NCBI GenBank assembly: GCA_003342815.1
Contig: PTEX01000012.1
Location: forward strand, 69,737 to 133,736
DNA length: 64,000 nt
Source of the DNA: Eudromia elegans
Taxonomy: Eukaryota; Chordata; Aves; Tinamiformes; Tinamidae
Direction of reading: 5' to 3'
Part shown: positions 13,501-28,500 of the stretch, in pieces
Layout: every line of letters starts with the position of its first letter
Numbering within the stretch: position 1 is the stretch's first letter
Notes under the pieces: generated by a model
The model's database searches: none
Told to the model about the DNA's origin: nothing
What the model saw: only the letters and a program-made list of their open reading frames with translations
Position numbers and translations under genes: made by a program

Positions 13501-16500
13501 CTTTCATTAAAACATCTCCTTTCTTCCCCTATTGTTATCTGTTCGCTTCATCTTCAAACTTGCCATTGATCCGTGTGGTGCCTGAGTGTGCATGTGTGGT
13601 AGCCAGAGCCAAATCCCTAGGGCTGGGCTGCTTCAGTGCTGGACAAAGCTGGACAAAGAAGCAAAGAGGAGAACTGTCCTAGAAAAGGGGGATTTTCGCC
13701 CTAGTCCTTTGCTCTTCCAGTGTCTGTTTGCATTAAGTCAAACTAAAGGGCAGGAAGGAAAGGTGAGTCTTTCGAGGAACTGCTGTGTACTTTGCTTGCA
13801 ACGCAGTTTGCAGAGGCTACAAATAAAGTTTGGCTGGGCCTTTCTGTTCCCCTTCCAAAACACATTTCCTTGCACTGCCACATGAAGTCATGCTGTTTTA
13901 AACTCAGCATTGTTGTATTTATTTGAGTTCTTACTAACTTGAAAGGGAGGTGCTGCTTGGAGTTGGAGCTAATCCCTATTTTATTTCTCCGTGCGTACAT
14001 GGTTTCATCCTCCAGTCTTAATATATATAATCTTAGTTGTAATTTAAAAAATCGAGTGCTTATGTTGAGTACTATAAAATCAGTTACCCAGGAGTAAACA
14101 GGCAGCCTCCCTTCTTGGTCCTTTGAGGAGATGTCGGAGCTCCATGGCTGGTAAAAGGTGGGCTGCTGATACAAAGAACTGAAAAGCAGTTCAGAATTTT
14201 TGCTAAAGCTTCCTGTGTTCCCTGGGGCAGCTTGCAAATGCACAATTCCTTTCCCGTCCTGTTCTTTCACAAGCACTTTATACACTGTCATGCATATGCA
14301 TTTCTGTCTGTAATTATCATAATATTACATGAGGATCATCTGATATTTGCCGAGAAATGGAAGTAGGAAGCCTTGTTTGCTAAATACTTCTAATCGAGCA
14401 TACCTATTAAAAAATATCAAACTCTGGAGTATAAAGGATTCAGAAAGTTGTGTAGTAGACAGGTGTAACTGCTTCAGAGCATGTCTTACAGTGCCGTGCG
14501 AAAGCTGAGGCTCTTGGCAGAAAAACGATGTGACTTTTTTGAACTTTCATTTCTAGCTTCTAGTCAGTTAAAAAACATAAGGATTGAAGTAAATACCAAC
14601 AAATGACATGGCAAATTCTTTAGGATACTGGCCAGACTTTCAGATGGGACAGTGGGAGCAGGGGCACCTCGTGCAAAGCTACCCCTTTGAGCCGCTGTGT
14701 GTGGCCTTTGTCCTCCAGGAAGGTGAAGCGCTTGGAAGTGTCGTGCGCTCCCTCCTCGGGTGTGGGTGTCGCGCTGGGAATCCTCGTGCAGAAACTGTCA
14801 TTCCTGCAGGTGTTTTAGCACTGGCCGACTGTGAGCTAGTGCCTTCGGAGATGAGTTGCCCCAGCAGATTTTTGTTTTGTTTTTCATTGGCTTTTGTACA
14901 AATACGAGGTACTTTTCACAGTTAGGACCGTTATCTATCAGGAAGTTTTTTGTTTGTTTGTTTGTTTTTAAGGAGCTGGGCTAATTATCAATTTATTCAC
15001 AAAAAAATTAAAAAAAGACATTTTCAGCATGATTAGATGTTATGGTGATAAGAAATATAGCCAGGCTGTTTGCCCAGTCCTATAGCTCTATTCTATAGTT
15101 GTTTTCCAAAGGATGTGGTGTAAATGCCTTCAACTCTTGCACAGTTGCCACAATTTTCATCTGACTGAACCATTATGGACAACTAACAAAGGAATATGTT
15201 TGAATGAGACTCCAATTAAATGCTCCTGCTTTGACATACTTGCTTTCTCTAATAACCACTGCCAAATATTTCTTGTTTCTGGGTCAGAATGGAAGTAAAG
15301 CCACAGTCCAGAAAAGCTAAGCAGGCGGTTCCAGCAGCAGCGCTCCATGGGTTGTTCTGCAGTTGGCTCTTTCAGAGAGGAGCCACAATTATTTCTTCTG
15401 TAAATATTTAGGTAGTTGCATGTGCTGAGAAACAAAAACTATTATAGATAAAAAAAATAGGTAGGTTATGCTTCTGGAATATTGCATCGTGAAGGTTTAG
15501 TTTATGTGTGTGTCCTAGCAATTGTAAAACAGTAAAGAATTCCTTCCATTTAAACTGCTTGTAATATTAATCCTAAAAGATCAGCCCTTCTGTTGCCACT
15601 TGGTTTCCTGATGCTTCCTGGGATTCACACTCTAATATTACTTCTGGGTTTCCCTGTGAAGCTCTCAGTCTAGCCTTTGTCCATCTGCTTCTGCATCCCT
15701 GAATCCATAGTTTTCATGCACTGGAATTCTGACAGAAAGGTGTCCATGTGGGTGCTGTTGCATTCACTGGCTAGTATTAACAAGCAATGAATACAGATAT
15801 CCAGATGCAAAAGTATGTTGTGATTTCTGTGTTTATTTCTAATTATTCCTTTTTAATTACAGAGCAAAGAGATTGCATTTCAGCTTCATGAGGACTTAAT
15901 GAAAGTTCTTAACGAGCTTTACACAGTAAGTACAGTTACTTAGCTTCTCTTATACAAATTCCATGTCAAACCTGTCCTATAAGCCTGAAGTCTCCTTTTA
16001 TCTAGCAAGTTACCACGAGTGGAAATGGTAATTTTTGTCTTTTTATGAAGGCCAAGCTGTTTTGTTTGCGAAGCCTACCCATTTGTTCAAAACATGAATG
16101 CTGATGCTTTTGGGATTGCTTGTTACCTTTCTGCAGGTTTTCCCCCAGTGTGTGCTAAGCCAATTGATTAAAAGTTTCCTTACCAGAGCAAAGCTCATCG
16201 CATTTATGCTGTGTTTTTACCCATGTTGCCATCTGTTTGGCTTGACTAGACAACTATACACAGTAAAAATCATAGGGTCTTCGAGTCCAGTCCTGTCGTG
16301 TCCAACTGTTAAATATGTGTGCTCCCCACTCCCTGACTAGAAGTGAATAATGGAAAAAACAAAACAACAACAAGCAAATAAAGCAGAGGATTGGGTTGGC
16401 CTTCCGAGTGCAGAGAGATCAAGCAAAAATAGTTGGAGCGTTCTGGCAAGCTGCTGGAAGCATGTGGGAAGGTCTAGTAGGAGAGCAGGTCAGGGCTTTT

Positions 16501-19500
16501 CTTTTCCTCTTTGTAACTTAACACGACATGTTGAAACAGTGATGAATCTTATGTGCCTGAAATCCATTTCCCCCTTTTTTTTTTCTCTTTTTTTGAGGAG
16601 AGGCTCAAACAGCATATTCTGAGAAGGTACAAAGCGTTCTTTTTCTTTTAATGTTATAGCTAGAGAATGAGGAGGGACTAGTGACATTCACCTCCTATGA
16701 AAATCTGTTAATTAAATTGCTAGTTACATTGCTGATTAAATTGTCTTTCCTATCTTGAAGGTTCCAGACATTTCTGCTTGCCAGTACCCTACCCAGCAGT
16801 CTCTAGACTGCTCCTTTCCATAACCTCTTTTGGTGGAACAGAAAAAAAAATATATATGTATATTTGTATGAAAAAAAAAGTTCTGTGATTTTTGAAGAAG
16901 AAATTTTAGACAGTTATCAGAGATTAGGTCTCCATAGCCTGGTGAAATGTTATCTTTGTGCGCCTAGTCTGTTTTTTCCTTTGATCTCAGGGAAATGGGC
17001 AGCATCAGGAGATGGGCTGGAGAGCATTTGAACTTGAGAACCACTTAGGTGAAAAATCTTTCAGAGGTGTAAAGCAGCTTAGACCTGTCTGCCTGCCCTG
17101 TGTAGCCATGGATGCGGATTCCCAAAACACCTAAATGATTTTTGCAGAGCTCGTCTTGGGGATTTTTTTCCTACCTGGCTGCTGGTGTTTCAGAGCGTGG
17201 CACTGCAAGACCTTGCTGTGTGAGGCCGGCAGTGAGTTGCATCTTGGGACTATTGGCTGGGATCAGCCTCGGCGAAGCAGGGACGGCCTCAGCCAACTCC
17301 CACGACCGTGGGGGTCTGAGCCTGCAGGAGCACTTGCACAAATGGGGCTTCAGGAGTGAGTAAGCCCTCAAGACACAACCTTGTTCCAATTAAGCAGTTA
17401 CATAACTCCCATGCCTGGCAAGGCCCTGAATTAGTTTCTGTGCTCCCAGGATAGGAAAATGTTAAAGCGTTATGTTGAAATGCTTTGCTGAATCACCCGT
17501 GAAACTTTGCAAGCCTGGGCTTTAGTATTTCCATCTTTTTTTCTTTACATTAGTGTTATCTCTTCCCGCTGGAGGCTCCAGACGCTCACTGAGATGTTAA
17601 CTTCCATGTTAGGGCTTCCACTGAGCTCCTTTCTCAGCATTTAAGCTTTGAGGATTTTTGTAAAATGCAAAAATTGTTGGAATTTATGAAGTACAGGAAG
17701 TACAAATTGAGTTTAGTTACTGATGTGGGAGACTTCCGAACATGATATGCTAAAAGTGGAATTGGAAGCATCTGCTTCAGGTGAAACTACCTGCACCATA
17801 AACTGCTGTCCAGCTCCTCACTGATGGCCAAGGACCTGGCCAACTGTGAATGGCCACGGTTAGCTAGAGGAGTGCCACACTTCAAATAAAGTGACAGAGT
17901 GGTGCAAATGAGCATCTCTTCCAATGGTGCCTCTTGAGAGTGATAATGAGCCTCTCTGTGTAATGTAAATGCGTGTCTACATGGAAAGATACCTGGACTG
18001 ATGGGTAACTCATGTGCCTAGGCTCTTAGCTATGTGTAATATTTAATGTAATGTAAACTCAAGTAGATATGGTTCTCAATTTTAATCATTTACAAAAAAA
18101 AAGTAGAAATAATCTTTCTGTTTGCCCCATGACTTATGGAAAAAAAAGAAAAAAAAAACAGTAAAATTAATTTCAATTTTACTGTTGTAAAGTAAGTGGT
18201 GGTGTCCAAAAGAAAGTTCCTTTCTTTTTGAAATGAATTTCAAATCAGTGACTGATAGACTCGTTCCAAGGAGCCTCTCCCTATTGCTCCATTCTGTTTT
18301 CTAAAGCAATAGTGCTGTCATGTAGCATAGCGCTTTAAATGTGAAACCTCACCAGAGTTTAGATACGTTTGAAGCCTGCAAGTGAGAAGAAAGGTTTTTA
18401 ATGAACTGACTGAATGGATGAAGAAGAGTTTAATAATCTATTTACTCCTTGTGGCAGCATTGCTTATCTTACAGGAAAGGTCAATAAAATTGAAACAAAT
18501 TGAGATAAAATTGAATTCTTCCAGAATTCAAACAAACAAACAAGCAGTTCTGTTTATGAATAGATTGAAGAGAAAGAAAGAACTGAATCATTACAAGCAA
18601 GAAGCAGAAACAATGAGAACCTACCTTTTGGAGTCAATGTAAAGAAACTGCATGTTTTATTTGTGAGATCGGGTGTCCTTGTCTTCTGTGTCATCCAACG
18701 TGCCAGAAACAAATGATTTGGAAATTCATCACTGGAAAATAATTTTGCATATCTGCCTCAGAAAATCCCTTTTAGTCTGCTTATAGGGATCGTATGTTCC
18801 TTAGGAACTTTGTAGTTTCTTAGTTTTTAGATCAAATTGCTCAGGCCAGTAGACAGTACCGTAGATTTTGCAAGGAAGAAACTGTTTCAGGAGAAGAAAA
18901 GCAAGAGAAAACACTGAAGAGACTTTCCATCTTCCATTGGAAATGCATTACAAAGGTTTGCAATTAAAAAAACCTCTTGCTGCTCAAGGGTATTCTTAAG
19001 CTTATGAAAGTTTAAACCTCTGTCCTCTGCGAGAGCAAATACAAAGTGATTTGGCTGCTTGCTCAGTGTGGGAAAGCTCAGAACTGCAATGAAATATCAA
19101 AAACAAAAAAAAAAAAGTCTGTGGACTACTAAATTCCTACTACTAAAGGTCCTTCTTAGACCTTTCTAATTACTTATACTTTTTATAATTCCTGCCTTTT
19201 CCTGTTTCATTACTAGAAATCATGGAAAGAGGAGATTTATACCATAGGTTTTCATTTATTCCCTAGGAAATACCTAGGCTTGTGTTGATTTTGGCTTGTG
19301 TCATCCTAATTAAAGTTATACATCATAAACAGAATTGCTGTAAAAACAAAAACAGAAGCAGGTGAATCAGGGCTCCCAGAGAATTTCCAAGAACCCTTGA
19401 GTGAAAAAGGCTTATTTTGCTGGAATGATCTGTTCAGAATTGTGTAAGGGAAACTTGCATTTTTCATTTTGTATCCTTTTTCCATAGAGCAGAGTTTTTC

Positions 19501-22500
19501 ACATAGTGTATTAAATATTCTTATCTTTTCTACATATTAGTTGGGTGATTAGTGAAAATCATACTTAAAATTTTACTACGTTATGTATTTAAGATTTTAT
19601 TTTCAGTTCTTGGTATTTTAGGCACCAGTACTTACATTATGATTCAAAACATCCTTCTAAAAATAATTAAATAACTAAGCTTCAGTCTGTATCTCTGCAA
19701 GTTCAGCAAATTATAAGTGGCAAGTGCTTTTGATTACGCCTGCCTTCTCCATGGCTGTGCCAGCCCGTCACTGTTTTCACGTTTGCAGCATCCCAGCTGC
19801 TGCATTCATCTCTTGCTCCTCTCCCCAGTACTCTTGCAGTCAATGCAGACTAGTAATTAGTCCCATGGTTTACAGAAGGGTATAAACTATTAGAACTAGA
19901 GCTTGGCACGTGTTTGGAGTGAGCAGAGATGGGAGGAGGGAAGGCTGATTATTTGGGAGGAGTCACAGAGGGGAGATTACTTCCTGGCAATTCAAAAAAA
20001 AGATATATATACACACATAAACATACATACCTAGATATATATATACACACACACACACTAATCAATCCAAAAATGGCTGGGGGGTTGGGTGGGTATTTTT
20101 TGTGAGTTGGGAGATTTAGGAAGTTCTTTGCATGCTAGATGTGAAAGAGATCAAAATGGAGCAGTTTGAAGTGGGTTTTTTTTCTGCAAGAGACTTCAGA
20201 TGACTTTCCCAGATTAACTTCACTAATTCTGCAGATTTTGGCTGAAAAGTCAGTTTTTCACTGGTTATTTTCCCAAATCTATTTAAGATAAAAAGATTGA
20301 GGGTGGAGGACGATACCTGAATAGACTGTCCTCCCAAGACACCCTTACTGGAACGTGGCAGTCAGCTTCACCTGTACTTTCTGGACAAACAAAAACTGCA
20401 GGGGTTGGAGGGAAAGCTGGCAATACTTGTAAAAGATATCTCTGAGGAGTTTCCTCAGCTCTCCTACAGCTGCTCCTCCTTTGAGGGAGAACTGACCTGC
20501 CCTTTCCTCCTTCAGGAGGGGGACTCAAGAAAAGCGGGACTAATCAAAGGATAGGTTGGGGATGAGAAATGAAAAGTACCAAGCAGGGAAGATGGGGGTA
20601 AAAAGGTTGAAAATGCGGTGGTTTTCAGCCATCGTGGTGGGGTTAGTGTAGTGAGCACTGACTAGAGCCACCCCAAGAGTAGCCACTGCTTCAGAGCAGC
20701 TTGTGTGACAGGCGGTTGGGGCAGGGTGATGATGTATCTGGGCTGGGACAATGCTCCAAGAAATGAAATGCAGTTACCTAACTTGGCTGTTTTACACATC
20801 CAGCTGAATACGATGACGTGTTAGAGGGTAATGATTGAGAACTGGTTAGGTCTTTCTTGCTCTCCCTCTTTGCTCAGTCCTGCAAATTCCTTCTTATTAA
20901 ACATGAATGGCTTTAAGCCTTCATTTTTGCTTCACAATGAAATAAAAATAAACCAGCCACTTCTGGAGGTGACTGTGGAACCAAAGCCAGCTGATCACAA
21001 ACACAGCTGATGGATCTGGGGTTGCTCCACACCTACAGCCCACTGGTCTGCTGAGGAGTGAGGAAGGGCTGTGAAGGGTTCGGCAGGTAAAAACACCAGC
21101 GTAAATCAGCTGCAATATTTAGTGCCACTTAGACTTCTGAAAGGTACCTACCTGCCTGAAGGCATCTCATCCAAAATCTCCAGCCCCTACTTTAGGAGAG
21201 AGGAGCTTGAAACCATCCTCTGTGTATAACACAGCATTACGATATTCCCTGAGCCTTCAAGTTGCCAAAAGGAATAACTGCTGGTTGCCTCTCTAGAAGA
21301 CTCTGCTGTTTCACCATATCATACAGGACTGCAAACATCTGTGAACTAATTTCCACTATCAAACGTAATCTAAGGCAGCTAAAGAATGGCTTAAGTGACA
21401 GTTCTGTTAAGGACTTGGATCATCTGTTTGCCTTTTATTTCTATTTTTTTTGTACTCATTGACCATGAGGAAAAAAGTAAAAAATGTGTATGTCAAAGAG
21501 CAGGAATTTTTCAGGCATCATAAAAATACGTTTTCACGTCTCCTATTTGGCTCTCCAAATTACAGTACATGGTATCACACTTTTCACAAGCAATATAAAT
21601 CTAAGGCTTGTTGGAAAAATGAAGAAGTAGGAACAGTCCAAGCGAACAGTTTAATATTAAATAAGACTAGGGCAGCTGTGCCACTTGCATTTTCCATTGC
21701 TTTATCTTAGTCATTAAAAATCTTGGCTGTTTTATTTTGCAAAGTAGTTGTTGCCAAATTTTCTTCTTTCTTTGCTGAAGTAACACAGAATCTGGATACT
21801 TTATAGAAGACTTTAGCCTAATTTACTGCAGCGCCAGAGATCTGAGGGATGGTGAGATCAGTAGTTCTGTATTGGTAATAATATATCAGTGACAATTCTT
21901 GGAACGACATCAGAGGCTGGTTTGGATATGAAGAGACTTAGGAAAATATATAATGCTGAGCCTACTTAACTGCTAGCAGCCAGTGAGGCAGTGAAATTGG
22001 CATGAGATTTTACATAATTCTTGGGAAAAGCACCAACTAACTTGATTTATTGAACCCCATGCAATTGCAGTTTCTGGTGAGAACTCACTACTTACACTTC
22101 TGAGACAATTCTGAAAAAATTTAAACACAATAATTGCAGCAGAGATGAACTACTGTTCCGTTGAATGCCTACTTCCTGAGAAACACTGAAAAAAATAATT
22201 ATTTAGTTTTATTGTAAAAAAATAAGGCTCCTGTGGGCAGCATGTGATGATTTCAATATATTTTAACTTTGAACTATTAGATTTTAGTGCTTTGAGTTCA
22301 GAAGTTCATATTAGAGCTCTGAAAATGAAAAATAAAGCCATGTTACAGGAACGCCGCCTCTCTCTTCCCGCACAAAAGGGCATCACTAATTGCTGTCTGC
22401 TTGATGGATTTGCCCAGATAACTATTGTGGGTTTAAATAAAATACTTATCTCTCGCGCTGTGCCCTTCCCTGTGGTGGGTGCGCTGTGCTCTGCCCTTAG

Positions 22501-25500
22501 TCTACTTGCTGAGCTATTGCAAATGATGCTGCCCAGTCTTGTGCGCCCGCTGAGGAGTGTATATGCACAGAGGGTGTATAATTTGGGTAGCATAATCTTT
22601 TTCAACTGCTTGTAGCCTCATTTCATTGTCTGTCAGAAGTGTGTATTTTACATCATTGGAGCTTTGGTAATAAACTTGCTAAATTAGTAGGAGGTAAAGT
22701 CATTGTTTAAGGGACTAGTGTGCATTTAACGATGCCTGTTCAGTACAGAGAAGTGCAGCATATCTGTCATGTTGACAGTTTGCCATCTGCAAAATTAGGA
22801 CCTTGCTCCCTCTCTTCAGCGAATACTTGATGCTTGATCAATAACCACTTTGGGGACTAATTAAAGTCAGCTCCGTGATGGATACTCTCCCAGGATAGCC
22901 CATCAATTCAACAGGTTGGCAGGAATTTGAGGAGTATTGCTTGTTTCATCCGATTATTTGCAGTTTGAATAATAGGTCTGTGGCTCTATTATGTATTCAC
23001 AGACCCAAAATCTGGGAATCTCAGAACGATTCATACAAATCTATTTATAAGAATTAGGCAAGGTCTGTCACTCTTTTGCAGTATTTAACAGTCTTTTAAG
23101 AACCTCTGGGAAAAACGATGGCATAACATTAAGAATAAAGAGTCATATAAGTAACTCAGAATGTAAATTATAGGCTAATTTATTGAGAAAACATGCGCTG
23201 AAGTACTTGAAAGCCAACTCCCTCGGTTATTCCGGTTTATTTTCTGTGCGTGTGTCTGTCTACTGCTGTATCAGTTCCTAAAAACATTGACAAATCATAA
23301 AAAATAGTGGAGCTGTGACCTTTTCTCCCCAAAGGCCTGCAAAATAATGATGTCACTAGCGCATGAGATAAGAAATGCCATCAGCATAGCAGACTGGACA
23401 AGAGTCAAACGTGTAGGCTAATGACTGCACTGTGCATTAATTTCTAAACCAGCACGGCTCAAGCAGGACAAGTTCTGCCTCTTGCCCAGCCCTCATTTTA
23501 CATCTTTTTGTCTTCCTTAAGAGTCATCTGCAGCACAAACGTGAATTTATTGTGGGAATATGGATTTAAGTGGGCTTCCCAGCTCTTCACAGGGAAGCTT
23601 GCTGTGTCGTTCTCTCACAAAACCTGGGCGTGTGCGAGGCGGTGGGAGACGCTGCGTTTGGCGGCGCGTGCTGCGAGGCAGAGGGGACACCTTGGCGCGG
23701 CGGGTTTGGCAGCGGCGCGGGAGCCCGTGTGGTGCCCTCGTGCAGGCCGGCGTGGCTCTCCCGCTGCACGAGGACGTTCCTGCCCAGGCAGCCGCGCTCC
23801 AGGGCACTGAGAGGAAAGGGCTTCAGGAACTCCTGTGGCTGCTGCCCTGTCCCACGGAGCGGATCCTTGCTTCACCACCCCTGCTAGATGCTTTGTGGTG
23901 CGTTAGGGAAATCCAATATACAGCCTGGAGGCAGAAAAACTCCCCGCAGGCGGAAAAACAGCGTGTTAACTACCTCGCTGGGAAGACGGGCACGTTAGCC
24001 TTGTCCCACCAGCTAAGAAGTCTCAGTTCTTACAGTGGAGATGAATTTGGACTAATAAATAAACAGCAATAAATAAGAAGAAAAAAAATAAAAGTATGGG
24101 TGAGCAAAACGGCTGCAGACTTCTGTAGAAAAGCACTCACAAATCAGGAGGGCAAAAGAGAAGGACGTAGCTCTTGGTTTTAGTTTCTTTTCCCCATCAG
24201 CTTTAATAGACCCATGTCACTTGTGCCTTTTCAGATTTGTTTTGCAAATCAATTCCTTAAAGAGTCCACTAAATAATCCCTTCTACGTGGTTATTTAAGT
24301 AGGATTCTCTGGGCCCAACTCTAAAAATGCCTTTGATAACAGTGCAGGAATAGGAGGCTGAGCATGCAGTTTGGTTGAACCGGGGTAGCTCTCCAGTCTG
24401 TAGCTCCCCATGCTCTGTTCCCAGGTGAGCTTGTTTCATCTTCGTCTTCATTTTGGCCTCCTCCATTGAGACTGCCTGTTTCTTGTGGGCATAAGCAGGC
24501 CTGGGGCAGGAAGGCCTTCACTGTGGTTGGGCCTCGGAGTGCTGTGCTATAAACTAAAGCAAGAGCAACGCTAGTCCCTGCTGCCCAGATCGCAGTTTTG
24601 GCAGAGAAATCCCCTTTGGCTGCACAGCGCTTCGCGTGTGCGTCTCGTGAGCTGGCGTGCGCCATGGCAGGCAGCCGGCCTGAGGGGTCCCTCGTGGGCC
24701 AGGCCTCAGCTGTCACCACCGAGGTTTGTCCACGTCATCCGGTGGCCGTGTCCCCTCCGTGGAGGCGCCCCAGGCCATAGCTCTGCTCCACTGCAGGAGG
24801 GCAGCCCATAGACCTCCCTTGTGGCCATGGCCCTCGAGCAGGGTGCTCGTGGTTCCTGTGGCCTAGGCCCAAAAAAGCATCTGCTGGGGAGAGCCCTCTG
24901 GCACCATGTCACGAGGAGAGGAGGCCGGCTGCCCTCTTGACGAGTCCTCCCTGCTTGGCTTCTCGTTGGGATCCCAAACAGCTTCTAAAAGTTAACGCTG
25001 GGCAGGGCGGGGAGCTTCTGTGCCACCAGTGGACATGCCGCCTTGGCGGCCGCTTCCCCCCATGATGGAGGCTGGGGCTGAGGCTCGCCCTGCTTGACGA
25101 GGAAAGGGAGGCCGTGGCTGGACCAGCCCCGCTCACGTTGTCCCCACAGCCGTGTTGCTGCAGCCTGAGCTCTGCTGGCTGCAGAGGCAGCGTGTGCAGG
25201 GGCAGATAAGGGTGTTAACTTGGCACTGCACGGGAAGGGCGAAGCGTCTTGGCAATCTGTCCTCCCCCGGGCCGGTCTGCAGGGCTGGCTCTGGCCATCG
25301 GGATCCGCTGGCCACGCCATGGGAAGCCACTTCTTCCCCAACCTTGGACTGCCGGCCAGCTGGCGGGGGTGTGTTCCCAGACCAAAGCTGCTTCCTTGCC
25401 CAGGCCTCCATGTAACGGGGTCCTGATGCTCTCACCTGGTCCACGGCCAAGATGTTTGCTTGAGACTGGAGAAGTCAGAAAGATTAACCACTGCCTGGGG

Positions 25501-28500
25501 TTAGTATTGTTGCTCGTAGTTCAAGTTTTCATTCAAAGACAAAAATCCTGAAATTTAATGACAAAGATTTGTTCTCTCTTATCAGATCAATGAAAAAAGA
25601 TCTCAAAAGATATTTCCCGATTTCGACTGAAACAGCTGCTATCTTGCGGCTAAATCACCCACCAAAATATTCCCGCAATGCAAGGACCTTCTCAGAAGAA
25701 ATGATGCAGAATGCAAGCCTATTTGCTTACGTTATTACTCATCTTTCTTTATTATATATCATCTTTCTTTGTTCCTAGTGGTTGATAAAGCACTCTGGAC
25801 ATTCAGAGTTTTACATATGTAAATACTTGTTCCTGTAAACGGACTAGGCAACGCTGGCATCATGTAAAGGCAGTCATACAAAGTCAGCTGTGCAGATAAA
25901 GTCTATAGCCTGCAGTTAGCTATTGGCATACAATTAAATAAACTAGAAAAGAAAATGCAACCAGAAGTCTTCAGTCTGTGTTGGCAAAGAAACTTATCTA
26001 TGGTCTGTGTTTATAAGCTAGTGTGTTACTCAAAAAGACCCTGTTCTTTCTGTGTCAGCATCCTTGTATCTTCATTTTCCCTCAACTCTCTTTTGACTCT
26101 GTCTTCTGCAGGTCATGAAAACTTACCATATGTATCATGCAGAGAGCATCAGTGCAGAAAGCAAGCTGAAGGAGGCAGAGAAGCAAGAAGAAAAACAGAT
26201 TGGGAGGGCGGGAGACCCTGTCTTTCATATTCGACTAGAAGAACGGCACCAGAGACGGAGCTCTGTAAAGAAGATAGAAAAAATGAAGGAAAAAGTAAAC
26301 TGTTTTTGTTTTGCTTTGTTCGAAGTAAATTCAACACATTTCTGAATTTCGTTAGCATGACATTAGATAGAGGAGTCCACATGGGAAATAAAATTAAAAA
26401 AAAAAATCTTTCATAGGTTACAGAAAACTTGATTTATTTTCAGTTCAGAGAGAGGAATACATGATTCCCAGTAGAATTCTTATTATGTGATTTGAAATAA
26501 AGCACTAAGTTACCTCTTTGTAGTATGTTTATTATATATATAGCAAGCTGACAGTTAAGGATCTCTCTTGATAATAGGAATATATGCTTGAATTGTTACT
26601 GGTTTTGGTACGTATCAAAAATGAAGCAGTTCAAATTCATTAATATACAATCTCTTTCCTAGCGTCAAGCAAAATACTCTGAAAACAAGCTGAAATCTAT
26701 TAAGGCCCGTAATGAATACCTGCTCACTCTTGAAGCAACCAACGCTTCTGTTTTCAAGTATTATATTCATGACCTTTCGGATTTAATTGATGTAAGTAGC
26801 ACGTTTGTTTTTATATTTGTTCTGCTCAGAAATATCACATATTTTTATTTTGCTTTTCATTTTCAAAAGGAATATTAGTGATATGAGTTGCCTACATCTT
26901 ATCTTGCCTTATCATCTATAATGTTCTATGTTCTATAATATAACTAGGAAGTTTTCTTTTAAGCTTTATATTTCGCAAAACAAGGTGTCAATAGGATGCT
27001 GAGCCTACTTCTTTGAAGTTAGAGCATTATATTACTTCCAGAAGTGGCAAGAAAAAATATGACAGGAATGACACAAAAAATAGACGTTTCCATTGTGTAC
27101 TGTAAAAGGATTTCTGCAGTATTTTTTTAACAGGATAAACTTCTTAAAAGGGCATATCTTCTTGGCATTTAACTCAAGGCATGTACTGTGTGTCTTTAAA
27201 ATCATTTGGTTTTATTCATTGTCATTCAAAAATATGCTGCTGCATATTGCCTATGCTTTCTGCTGCAGCAGTGGCGCTTGTTATTTACAACAGTAAACAT
27301 TCACATACAGTCATTCCTTTTGCTCTGGTGGGATGTTCATCACAAAGACAAGCTATCTAAGCTGTGGTTTGCTATGTAGCCTAAATGCAGTGTTTGACAA
27401 GAGGATCTCTCTTCTTTTGGCTGGAGAAGAAAACCTTAATTAAAGAAAATACTTGAGGGGAATGGACTAGAACAGCTGCATAAGTCTGTTTTACTGTATT
27501 TTACTAAATTATTGCGAATCAGTTTTCATTTACATTTTTTTCTTATAACTCACAATTTTTTCTTGCTTTTGTTGTGATTTTTTTTTTCTTTTTCCTTGCA
27601 ATTTTTCCCTCCACAAATGTTTGCTGCCTTTTTTTCTTGTTTTATTCTCATGTTCTCATATTTTCCTGTGTTTTCAGGATTTCTTGCAGTCGCTATTTCA
27701 GCATCTCCTTTTCCTTCTCTGCATCTGTCACTGTTTTGCCTCTTCTGATTTCTGCTGGCTTATTCTACTATATATGATCCCTGTCTAATCTACATCCATA
27801 CATTTGCACATGCTGTTCCACCCATTTGTCCTGCCCAAGCAACATCTACGGTGCTCCTGATAGATAATCAAGGCAGAAAACTAAGGACAAGTGGCCATAG
27901 CTGCTAGGGAACACCTGAGTGAGAAGTTGTCCCTACCCATCAGCTAATTTTCCAGGATGTTGCTGAAAGGCTGTTGGTTTTGTAGCTTTTAGAAAATCAG
28001 TGTCTGCAGTGTGTGTTTCTCCTTGCTCACAACAGCCTCAGGCTGCTTTAGACATCCCTGATGTCCACAGAGCTTGCCAGAGCAGGGAGAGCTGGCAGGA
28101 GGAACGCAGGCCCTGGAGCCTCTTGAAGAACTGTGAGGAGAAGCCAAAGCAAAGCTCTCCATGCGTGCATGTACAAGACAAAACTCAGTGGAGTTAGTGC
28201 TTGAAAAGGTATTTACACAGCCATGAAGACTAGAATCTTTAGCTGCTAATCTTTAGCTGCTATTTTTTATTAGAAGTATAAGTTCTACAAAATGCAGTGG
28301 TGCAGGAAAAGGATCACTACTTAGAGTGCTTTTTTGTAAGCAGTGGATTAACAGAGGCAATAACAAATTCTTTTGGCAAAATAGCTTTAGAAATGACTCT
28401 TCTCTGAGGAATTTAAATGGAAGATCTAGAAATCACATTTTTGTGCAAGCTGGCTGTAAATATGTGTAATCAGAATTTGCTTCAGAGCCAACTTAATCCA

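Larger units (their letters stand above)
15926..26111 (+). other. SRGAP1: Intron 4
   Basis: This is the largest intron seen (10186 nt, GT-AG). It holds perfect short hairpins at 18157-18186 and 18511-18531, a mixed TA/CA microsatellite at 20002-20058, and GC-rich, CpG-dense blocks at about 23620-23880 and 24640-25420. Several short open frames in the GC blocks overlap each other on both strands and are best explained by base composition. No exon was identified. Confidence 0.9.

Noticed and set aside
16255-16325. A CR1-like phrase (ATCATAGGGTCTTCGAGTCC)
   Set aside because: It is too short and degraded to call a CR1 copy with confidence.
18382-18642. An 86-codon + strand ORF with a hydrophobic stretch ([11 protein letters not shown]) followed by a basic helix
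   Set aside because: It is AT-rich, isolated in an intron, matches no family I know, and has no promoter or splice context. Likely chance.
23560-24072. A 170-codon + strand ORF
   Set aside because: It lies in a GC-rich block that is open in several frames on both strands; no recognisable protein.
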